Shown: positions 55,125-64,000 of the stretch, piece after piece
Layout of the letters: each line of letters opens with the position of its first letter
Position numbering within the stretch: position 1 is the first letter of the stretch
Assembly: GCA_963965975.1 (NCBI GenBank)
Contig: OZ014412.1
Span: 5,582,501 to 5,646,500, forward strand
Direction of reading: 5' to 3'
From: Xestospongia bergquistia
Lineage: Eukaryota > Porifera > Demospongiae > Haplosclerida > Petrosiidae
DNA length: 64,000 bases
The notes under the pieces: model-generated
Databases searched by the model: none
Seen by the model: the letters and a program-made list of their open reading frames with translations, nothing else
What the model was told of the DNA's origin: nothing
Made by a program: the position numbers and the translations under genes

Positions 55125-55905
55125 ACCATCCATTGTACTAATATAATAACTGTAGCATAAGATAGTGTCAAATCATCAGGGAAGCAAATGACCTTTGCTA
55201 TTACACCTGGGACTTGTTCAGGTGCTATGAGAGTAGTAAGAATATCAATGTAACTAAATGCAAATTATTATTCTAACTTGCTATCTAAATTAAAACAACT
55301 GCTGTTACTCTGAGGTCCACTCCTGTTAGCTCCATCTACTAAGTACTGCTACAGTATAACTATATTGTACTCCTTCTAGTCTGTTAGTGATAGTGAGAGA
55401 GGTAGATGTTGTATTTAAGATTTGTTGTTGGTTGATGTTCTGGTTAGTGATAGTAACACTATAGTAATCAAGACATTGTTCTGAAGATGGTGACCATGAG
55501 GTAATAACTGATGTAGAACTAATAGCAGTATAAGACAGTGAAATAGGACTGGTAGTGGGAGGACTTTTTGATAAAGACATTGTTATTATTGAAGTACTAT
55601 TTTATTATCTTACCTTGTAACTCAATAATACAGTGTCTGTTGCAAGCAATTAGATTCTGACATGTGAACTAACACGTCAATATTAGCTGTGAAATTGAGG
55701 CTGAGAGAATTGGTATCAATTTTTAATGATAGTAAAAGAGCTACCAACTTAAAGTATAAAGTGTCTCTAATATCAGCATTTGAAGTTAATGATTCTGACC
55801 ACTAACACTGCTACCACTGATTGTCTTTTTCACTAGTTATCACACAGTGATATATAGCTGGTACCTCAGGACAAAATGTTGTACATATTACCTGAGAGTG
55901 AACTG
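55125..55905 (-). pseudogene. Inverted receptor pseudogene (Ig, FN3-1, FN3-2 start)
   Basis: On the minus strand are an Ig exon (about 55613-55900) with frameshifts, an FN3-1 exon (55284-55568) with a 4-bp insertion in the VVDGANR codons, and the FN3-2 first exon (about 55128-55226). No signal or TM exon was found in this orientation. Confidence 0.65.
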
Positions 55906-56109
55906 AAATGATTGAAATAAAATATTATATGTCATAATATTAAGTTAGTAATACACCTTAAACAAAGATACACATAATTGATGATTTTGCTCTTTTACTT
56001 CTTTAAGCAACAGTGAGCTTTTCCCACAATAACATGACAATTAGAATCTTACTGTTGGATTATCCTTCTTAACTACTCAGAGGTACTTTCCCAATCATCT
56101 GACTGTAAA

Positions 56110-56388
56110 ATACAATAATATTTAACAGGTCCTCTTGCTACTAGTCCTAGTTCACTGTCTTATACTGCTATTAGTTCTACATCAGTTACTATCTCCTGAT
56201 CAACATATCAGTCAGACATGATTACTAGTAACTAATTACCAAAACACCAACTGACAAGATATCTTTAATACAATATCTACTTCTCATATATTATAATATT
56301 AGATTAAGCCAGTAGACCTTAGTTAACAGTAGTTGTTCACTTGTAGGCATCTTTTATTACCTGAAGTCTAACATCAATTAATGGCTAC
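56110..56388 (+). pseudogene. FN3 relic, left of the gypsy insertion
   Basis: FN3-1 start (56128-56205) and decayed FN3-1/FN3-2 sequence. It continues at 60702-60860 beyond the gypsy element, in the same order as the uninterrupted relic at 27600-27990. Confidence 0.6.
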
Positions 56389-56558
56389 TATAATGTCTGT
56401 GCTTACTATTGACAAAGATTTATTGTGATAATAAACAAGGACACAGACACAAAACAACCTCGAGATAATAACATGAGGAACCAACACAACTGAGCATGCT
56501 CTAACCATAATAATATTCATACATAATTATTAGTAACACAATTAAGATCCACTATACA
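56389..56558 (-). repeat. 3' LTR of the gypsy element
   Basis: On the minus strand it begins TGTATAGTGG and ends ACATTATA. It is preceded by a polypurine tract (AAGAAGGAAGG, about 56559-56569). Confidence 0.85.
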
Positions 56559-56644
56559 CCTTCCTTCTTACAAAAAAAATGAAACAACAATACATGATAG
56601 AATGTATAATAAATTCACTAACTATTATCCCATGACTACAATTG

Positions 56645-59617
56645 TCAAAAGTATCGGTCTGGTGGATGACGAACTCGTTGAGGGTAGTGTCGAGTAGCAT
56701 TGGTTGCACAATCGTCTGAATTAAATGTCTCAGATTCACTACATGACCGATCAGGACCAGTATTCTGATCTAACTGAGATTGAGGTTCTGGAAAGGTAAC
56801 ATGACTAGGATATTCCCAGGTGTCATCAAGTTCAGTACTTTGACCTTTATTCAGTAACTGGTCCACATGACGTTTCCAAATAATCCCGTCTTCGATTTCA
56901 ACCAAAAACGTAACATCACCCTTCTTCTCCACTATTTTGCCACTAATCCATGATGGGTCGTTATCACGATAACTACGAACCATGACTTGCTGCCCTACTT
57001 CAAATTGCCTGAACTGTGAATGAGTGTCATGATTACTCTTCTGTAGACCTTGTTGATTACGAACTTTAGTTTCTGTATTAGGTTTTAGTAAGTCAAGTAC
57101 AGTTCTTAAAGGTCTTTTTAGCATTACTTCAGAGGGAGGTTTGCCAGTTGTTGAGTATGGAGTTGCTCGGTAAAACAAGAGAAAATTCGAGAGTGTATAC
57201 TGACTAGTGTGACCTTCTTTCTTTCCTTTCTTAAGCGAATTTTTTAGAGTTTGGACCAGTCTTTCTACAGCACCATTTGTTGACGGGTGATATGGGGCTG
57301 ACTTGAAATGTTTAATGCCGTTGCTACGAAGAAAAATAGCAAACTCATTAGAGGTAAACTGCGGGCCATTATCGGACACCAGCTGTTTAGGTGGGCCAAA
57401 AACAGAGAAAATGTGTCTTAGAACTTCGACTGTTGCCATAGTAGACGTAGATGATACTTCCCAGATCTCTGGCCATTAGAGTAACTATCAACTACAAGCA
57501 AATGTGTCTTACCGAACAGTGGTCCAACAAACAAGTTAGAGCAGATAAACATGCATCACAAGATTTAGCTAACTGTTCAATTTCTTTAGCGATTGAGGGC
57601 CACCACACAAATCCTCTAGCTACTAGTTTCATCTTATTCATACCCATATGACTGATATGCAATTCCTCAAGAACTCGAGCTCAAAGTTTCTTGGGTACAA
57701 CTACACGAATTCCCCACATGACACAATTAGACTCTATTGTTAGCTCATTTGACCGGTGGTAGTATGGTTTGAGGTCTTCTGAAATTTCGGCTGGCCATCC
57801 ATATCTTGTATAATGTAGAACTTTACTCATAATAGGATCATTACGAGTGACAGTCTGGAGCTCAGTACACATAACAGGTAAGGTACTAATTTGAGCAAGA
57901 TTAAACATGGCTGATGCTCCTTCACTTAAGGAAGACTCATCTTCAGTAACTGATAATGGAAGGCGAGATAGCTCATCAGCATTTCCATGAGCATTAGTAG
58001 ATCTGAAAATAATGTTGTAATGATAGGTTGACAAAGGTACAGCCCATCTCTGTAGTCGAGCAGCTGTGATAGAAGGTATACCTTTATGAGATCCAAATAT
58101 GGCAGTCAGTGGTTTGTGGTCAGTAATTAAGGTAAATTCCCTACCATACAAATATTGGTTAAATTTCTTTACACCAAATATTAATGACAACCCTTCTTTC
58201 TCAATTTGAGAATAGTTCCTTTCTGACTTTGAGAGGGTCCGGGAGGCAAAAGCTATAGGCTTCTCCACCCCATCTGGTGTGACATGGGACAAGACCGCTC
58301 CAATGACATATTGGGAGGTATCAGTTGCTAATCGAATAGGGAGTGAGGGATTATAATGGATGAGAATATGAGAGGAGGTCAACTTTTCATTGACCTCTTG
58401 TACTGCTTTTGTACATTCTTCAGACCACACCCATTTACAATTCTTTTGCAGTAGGCTGTTGACATGTTGTAATGTAGATGCTAAGTTCAGTATAAATTTG
58501 CCATAATAATTAACTAAGCCTAAATAGACTCTCAATTCAGTGACATTCTGAGGTTTGGGTGCATTCACAATTGCTTCAATTTTGCCTGGAATAACATGCA
58601 AACCTTCACTATCAACAATATGGCCAAGATACTCAACAGGATCACACATAAACTTACATTTATTTTTCTTCAACGTGATTCCATGATATTGTAAACGTCG
58701 GAGTACTTCTTCGAGATTAGCGAGATGTTCTTGGTTGTCAACTCCTGTTATTAGTATATCATCAATATAGCAGATAGTATGAGGTATCCCTTGTAAAATA
58801 ATGTCCATAGTCCGCTGAAAAATAGCAGGAGCATAGGCAATTCCAAAAGGCATTCTTGTATATTGGTAAAGTCCACGATGAGTGTTGATGGTGACTAGGC
58901 CTTTGGATTGATCATCCAGCAACATTTGCTGATATGTCTGAGACAAATCCAGTTTTATGAATTTCTTACCTCCTGATACAGAAGCAAATAATTCTACAGG
59001 TTTTGGTAATGGGTATTGGTCAATCTCTAATGATGGATTAAGCGTGACCTTATAGTCACCACATATACGTATAGAGCCGTCTTTTTTGGAACAGCAACGA
59101 TAGGTGCTGCCCACTCACTAAATACAATAGGCTCAATGATTCCAGCTGACTGGAGCTTGTCAAGTTCTCTCTCTATTCCATCTTTAAGTGCAAAAGGTAC
59201 GGGACGAGGGCGCCAGAACTTGGGGGTAGTATCAGGTTTGAGATGTAGTTTTGCAAAATACTGAGACATAGTTCCCAGAGTGTTACTGAATACCTTTGAG
59301 TACTTGTTGATTAGTAGGTCTACTCCACTGATGAGGGATGTATGCAATATTTCATGCCAATTTAAGACGAGATCACTCAACCAATTTCGCCCTAGTAGAG
59401 CTGGTCCAGCTCCTTCGACAACTACTACATCCAGTTCGACTTCTTGATCCTGGTAATTTACACGAACAGTGATTTCTCCTACTACATTCATCATTTCTGA
59501 CGTATACGTCTTCAATATTACATCAGACTTGCATAGTTTGTACTGAGAAAACTTGGATTTGTACTCCTGTTGTGATATAATGGAAACAGCAGCTCCAGTG
59601 TCTACTTCCATTATCAA
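56645..59617 (-). pseudogene. gypsy pol, several frame breaks
   Basis: Protease (DTGA motif, about 59600), reverse transcriptase (YIDD about 58760), RNase H (about 58430-57950) and integrase (zinc-binding H/C region about 57660-57550; core with SDN and an E downstream, about 57380-57220) are all visible. Breaks are a frame shift at an A-run near 59090 between the protease/RT start and the main RT frame, a TGA at about 57681, and at least two further shifts plus a deletion at 57460-57560. The deletion takes the segment where the first catalytic Asp of the integrase is expected. The copy cannot encode a full enzyme set. The sequence-level breaks are described only, not repaired. Confidence 0.85.
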
Positions 59618-60520
59618 TGGGCTGTCTCCAATTCTGACTTCAATTTTGATTGGTCGACTACATTAAACAGTGCCAAGTCTTGATTGGGAGCCAATGACTG
59701 ATTGGCGCTCTTATCTTCTATTTCTTCTATATACTTTGTTCTTTGTGATCTAGAGAGTAGTTTTGACTGTTTGGATGTCTCACTTGGGTGAAGACTACTA
59801 ACTGGAGGTCGGCCTCTGATAGGTCCTTTACTGCGACAGACAGCTTTCAAGTGACCCCTTTTGCCACATTTCAAACAATCGACATCTTTATAGCGACACT
59901 GACTGGCAGTATGATTTGATTTACCACACCTGTAACATGTTGTACTTAAAGAAGAGACTTGATTCGTGAGACCACTTGGGACTGTAGCAGCATTCTTTAT
60001 TGCTAGCGTCTGTTTGTCAACCGACTCGATATTTTGAGCCATCTCCACAGCTTTCGTGAATGTTAGCTTATCTTCTAATAGTAGTCGCTTCTGTGTCGAT
60101 TCTTTCCGAAGTCCACACACCAAGCAATCTCTTAAGGCATCATCGAGGTATGCCTCGAACTGACAGTGAGTCGATAACCGCTTTAATTCGGCTACATACT
60201 CAGCAACACTTTCCCCCTCTTTTTGGGTCCTCTTATGAAATTGAAACAGTTCAGCAATCACTGACAGAGCAGGTTGGTAATGCTTCTTGAGTATTTCCAT
60301 TGTCTTCGAACATTTTGTCCTTGGGTAAGCTAGGCTGTAACAAGTTCCTGAGTAATGCATAGGTACTTTTTCCTACGATGGTTAGAAACACAGGAACTCT
60401 CTTCTCCTCTGGCACTTCGTTTGCAGTGAATAACAAATTAACTCGCTCCACATAAACTGAAAATGACTCTGCCGATGGCTCAAACTCTAGCATTTGACCA
60501 TATGCGGGTTTAAATACCAT
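59614..60520 (-). pseudogene. gypsy gag, frameshifted
   Basis: Begins at an ATG at 60520, close behind the primer binding site. A frame change near 60310 splits it. The C-terminal part has two CCHC zinc knuckles (about 59950-59850), typical of gag nucleocapsid. It overlaps the start of pol by a few bases, so a programmed shift there is plausible, but the break at 60310 is damage. Confidence 0.8.
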
Positions 60521-60531
60521 CCTCGTCGCCA
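60521..60531 (-). other. Primer binding site
   Basis: TGGCGACGAGG on the minus strand, one base after the 5' LTR. It begins with TGG, complementary to a tRNA CCA end, and TGGCGAC is common in Ty3/gypsy elements. Confidence 0.65.
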
Positions 60532-60532
60532 C

Positions 60533-60701
60533 TGTAATGTCTGTGCTTACTATTGACAAAGATTTATTGTGATAATAAACAAGGACACAGACACAAACAA
60601 CATCGAGATAATAACATGAGGAACCAACACAACTGAGCATGCTCTAACCATAATAATATTCATATATAATTATTAGTAACACAATTAAGATCCACTATAC
60701 A
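60533..60701 (-). repeat. 5' LTR of the gypsy element
   Basis: Minus-strand ends are TGTATAGTGG and ACATTACA (TG...CA). Confidence 0.85.
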
Positions 60702-60860
60702 CCTGACAACAAGGTGATGTCATAGTCAACACATCGATGAAGTGCATGGATGATAAATGATATAAACATGAGTGTTTACATTTATATACTTACCAACCCA
60801 CCTCATTCTATCGTCATGTACAGTTCACTGATATTCTAGACTGCTACATCAACATTCACA
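60702..60860 (+). pseudogene. FN3 relic, right of the gypsy insertion
   Basis: Continuation of the relic at 56110-56388: FN3-2 first-exon end with donor-like sequence and the start of the second exon. Confidence 0.5.
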
Positions 60861-61066
60861 TGCAATACTCCTGTATTTCGAATTCCAGAAGATTCCACAT
60901 GTTTAATCAAGATTCAAACTGTAAAATTGTCATTTGTAGATGTTGTTGGAATTAAATGATTTTAAATGGGCTTGATGACTATTGATAGAATGATAAACTT
61001 TTCAGTTAGAATATAATGTAGGCCTAGTCGTTACTTTATATTGTGTGGCTCACTATCATGTGTAGT

Positions 61067-61084
61067 ATTAGGGAGTGGTTTATT
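61067..61084 (+). promoter_or_regulatory. Conserved upstream block of R9
   Basis: ATTAGGGAGTGGTTTATT, identical to the R4 and R6 blocks, 13 bp before the ATG. Confidence 0.45.
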
Positions 61085-61097
61085 TTAAAATTTGAAA

Positions 61098-63032
61098 ATG
61101 TCAGCATTTCTGGTCATATTGTTAAGTGCTGTCTTTTTCTTTGTTCAAGGTATATCATTAGCCTAAGATATGTTATATAATATTTTATCTCAGTCATTCC
61201 AATTCACTCTCAAGTGGTGAGTTTTCCGTGTCTAACATTTTGTCCTGAGGTACCAGCTGAATATCACTGTGTGATAACTAGTGCAGTAGCACGATGGACA
61301 GTTAGTGGGAGTGTTAGTGGTGTCAATTCATTTGGTGCAGCTGATCCTATTGGACATACACTACCAATTGGTAGTTCTTTTACTGCCAATAAAACTGGTA
61401 GTAACTCTTTCAGTCTGAACTTTACTGCTAATGTTGTGTTTAACAACAGTGTGACTGTTGAATGCCGTGATCAAGTTGATAGTAATAGCAATACTAATAG
61501 TAGACAATGTACTATTGAGTTAGTAGGTAAGAGAGAAATAATGTTCTAATCAATAGCATCTTTGTCAACAGGTTCTCCCACTACTAGTCCTAGTTCACTG
61601 TCTTATACTGCTATTAGTTCTATATCAGTTACTATCTCTTGGTCACCATCTTCAGAACAATGTCTTGATTACTATAGTGTTACTGTTGCTAACCAGAACA
61701 CCAACCAACAAGAGAGATTTAATACAACATCTACATCTCTTACTATTAGTAACAGACTAGAAGGAGTACTATATAGTTATACTGTAGCAGTAGTAGATGG
61801 AGCTAACAGGAGTGGACCTCAGAGTAATAGTGGTTGTTTTAATTTAGATAGTAAGTTTTTAAGTTGTCATTTTAATTATTAATGATATTACACTTACAGC
61901 ACCTGAACAAGTCCCAGGTCTAACAGCAATGGCTACTGACTTTCCTGAAAACCTAACACAAGTTAATGCTACAGCTAATATATCAGTACAATGGATGGTA
62001 AGTGTTGTATAATGTTAATACATATATATTATGTGATATTAGCAACCTACCTCATCATGTCCTCGTCCTAATGTAATACAATATAGAGTAGTTCATAATG
62101 TCACAAACAATGACATTAATATAACTGTCATTGTACCAACTCCTACTACTACTCTCACTATCACTGGAGCTACACTGGGTTCTACTTACACTATAGAAAT
62201 ACAAGCTAGTAATATACTGGGATATGGACCAACTGCAATGACTAAGATATGTAAGTAGTGCAGTACAGTAGAGAGTAAATTAATTATAATATTCATTATT
62301 ATAGTTATACCTACATCTTCTCCACCTCCTGAACCTACTTCTTCATATTCCACTTTAGTTGTTCCAACTAGTCCACCACCACTTGTTACATCAAATACAC
62401 CAACACCAACAACAACATCACCACCACCAACATCTAAAGGAGGTAAATTAGTTAAATTAATTAGGCAGTGGAAATAAAGGTGAGTAATAGACTATTCAGT
62501 TCTACTTACTATTAATAAATAATAATGGTTAGTAATACTTCCAGCAGTTACATTATTAGTATCATATATAAATAATGTTTGTTGGGATTATCCACTGATA
62601 TAGCTCATCTTCACATTCTTTTATTAAATCCATCAACTAAATGTTTACCATTGTTTTGTATATAGCAAAACATACATCAACATCTGTTACTATGTATAAC
62701 TGCATTATTTATAACATGTATATATACTACTTTTTTAATATATTCATGATGTAAACATAACGCAACTCTTTTAACTTCTAGATATCTCCTGCTCCTCCAC
62801 AACTACTATAGCAGTAGCAGTTACATTTCTCCTGACAGCTATATTCTCATCAATATTAACACTAGTACTAACATTACTGTTTGTTTATGTGTACATCAAA
62901 AAAAGTGGATTGAGTAGAAAAGATCCAGTCCAACCAGTTGAACAGGATATGTATGAAGTGGTACATAATTCAGGTGATATTAGTCCAGTACATCTTACTA
63001 CTAACCCAGCTTATGGACCTGTTGGGCAGTAA
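61098..63032 (+). CDS. R9: Ig-like/FN3/FN3 transmembrane receptor, NPxY tail
   Basis: Exons are 61098-61149 (signal peptide, MSAFLVILLSAVFFFVQ), 61194-61526 (Ig-like), 61572-61850 (FN3-1), 61900-61997 and 62043-62250 (FN3-2), 62305-62442 (Pro/Ser/Thr stalk) and 62782-63032 (TM and tail), giving 452 aa. It is the cleanest model for the family: every junction is GT-AG and phases close. The Ig-like exon has SFPC and VECRD cysteines, ARW and N-glycosylation sites (ANKT, FNNS). The stalk exon is nearly identical to that of R3, but the TM/tail is the NPAY type. The tail has DMYEVV in place of VVYEEV, so the ITIM-like motif is weakened, and NPAYGPVGQ is kept. Confidence 0.85.
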
Positions 63033-63306
63033 ATGACAAAATAATGTCAACAAGTCTGTGTTTTTATATTTAATGATTGTTTTGCTTTAGTTCAGTTATG
63101 TCAACAATTCTGTGACTAATTTTGTTTATTAAAAGAAGTTATAGAGAGTGGCTTCTTAATGTTTACATTTCATATTAATCTATGTATTAACAAAAATGAT
63201 AAAGCTATTAAGTGCTTTACAAGATGAAAAAAAGTATGTCCAGAATGTACAAATATTATGTTATCAATTGTAAAAATTATCATTTGAAATACTATTGGAA
63301 TTAAAT

Positions 63307-63543
63307 GTGACCTGATTTGCAAAAAGGGACCATTTCTGTCAAAACATTTGTGGCCTGTTTTGTGAAAAAACACTGTTAAAACATATCAAAAAACAGTTTT
63401 GCATTCATATAAATAGTTATGCATATATAGCAACTGTATGTATACAAAACTGAGATGTTTGAGATGTTTTAACAGTATACTTTGTTCACAAATCAGGTCA
63501 CAATGTTTTGACAGAAGAGGTCCCTTTTTGCTAATCAGGTCAC
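63307..63543. mobile_element. Foldback/MITE element, 237 bp
   Basis: Inverted arms of about 90 bp start GTGACCTGATTWGCAAAAAG and are flanked by AAAT on both sides (63303-63306, 63544-63547). The GTGACCTGATTTG word recurs inside each arm. There is no coding capacity. Confidence 0.7.
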
Positions 63544-63547
63544 AAAT

Positions 63548-64000
63548 AAATTTAAGTTAGCAGGACATGGAGCAAAATATCCGTAAACAAGTATAGAACT
63601 GTGGTATGCTTTACATACCAGGCTGCAATGTATTTCAATTTTTAAGCTTAAGAGCACCATTTTGTTATCAACTGTTACATTAAAGGCATGCAGTAACATG
63701 ATGTACCAGTTGGACAATAATTTATTGCTAACTCTATTTATCTTTTCTTAACTTTTTTTCATTGTTTTTCTTATATAACTGTCCTATTATAAACTGTTTC
63801 AGCTTTAATTTTTTAATGTGGGATGAAGAAAGATTACTTTGCCACCAGGAATAAACAACAAAGTAGTTCAAGGGGGCAGTGATAGATAACAACAACTTCA
63901 AGAATATGGTATGGAATGACTATTAATTTTGTGTTTATAATCAGGAAAACCAATGTTGCTTTACTGATATGATACTGATATGATATACGATACATAAGAC
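63548..64000. other. AT-rich sequence, nothing recognised
   Basis: No receptor exon, element end or other feature was recognised after the foldback element. Confidence 0.5.

Larger units (their letters stand above)
56389..60701 (-). mobile_element. Ty3/gypsy LTR retrotransposon, decayed
   Basis: Flanked by 169-170 bp LTRs that differ at about three bases and one indel. Order on the minus strand is LTR, primer binding site, gag, protease, reverse transcriptase, RNase H, integrase, polypurine tract, LTR, which is the Ty3/gypsy order. It sits inside an FN3 relic. A clear target duplication was not seen. Confidence 0.9.

Noticed and set aside
60060-60290. Plus-strand frame inside gag
   Set aside because: Antisense of the gag coding sequence.

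Overview
The window is animal nuclear DNA. Genes are split into many short exons by small introns (often 45-70 bp) with GT-AG borders, the sequence is AT-rich, and transposons are of metazoan types (Ty3/gypsy, CACTA/EnSpm, hAT-like, TA-target MITE). A TRIM45-like gene and a large set of Ig/FN3 receptor-like genes, together with this compact intron style, suggest an early-branching animal, most likely a demosponge such as Amphimedon. That species call is an inference; no search could be run.

The main content is a tandem array of one receptor-like family, labelled R1-R9 here. The standard plan is signal-peptide exon, one Ig-like exon (about 110 aa, 5 Cys), one exon for FN3-1, two exons for FN3-2, one Ser/Thr/Pro stalk exon, and a transmembrane/tail part. 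Almost all introns are phase 1, so modules can be exchanged without breaking frame. R1 (1.37-6.26 kb), R2 (7.76-10.28 kb) and R3 (14.63-19.54 kb) lie on the minus strand. R4 (20.94-22.76), R5 (24.73-26.56), R6 (33.40-34.88), R7 (42.77-44.61), R8 (50.73-52.56) and R9 (61.10-63.03 kb) lie on the plus strand. R3-R9 have complete reading frames when spliced by hand. R2 is split by a hAT-like MITE and R1 has lost its membrane end. Between the intact genes are many decayed, inverted or fused copies.

Two tail types are joined to the same kind of ectodomain. R3 has a Gly-rich TM helix, a 7-nt microexon and a tail with three canonical ITIM-like tyrosines (LTYAEV, VQYSDL, VEYSSV) plus QQYADL. R4-R9 have one TM-plus-tail exon with a membrane-proximal tyrosine (usually VYEEV) and a C-terminal NPAYGP motif. 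Tandem Ig receptors with tyrosine-motif tails, a pseudogene reservoir and mosaic genes resemble invertebrate allorecognition or immune-receptor complexes such as Hydractinia Alr. This is the candidate undescribed system. Its function is inferred only from architecture.

Other content: a TRIM45-like RING/B-box/coiled-coil/filamin gene with a 5-bp duplication frameshift (11.2-12.6 kb); a 0.85-kb tandem duplication (12.8-14.4 kb); a 3.7-kb CACTA element with 3-bp target duplication and two divergent genes (45.07-48.79 kb); a 418-bp MITE at a TA site (49.28-49.70 kb); a decayed 4.3-kb gypsy element with 170-bp LTRs (56.39-60.70 kb); and two foldback elements (35.5 and 63.3 kb). The R4-R5 block was duplicated to make the 3' half of R7 and all of R8. 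The CACTA and MITE insertions are present only in the second copy. No tRNA, rRNA or CRISPR array was recognised.
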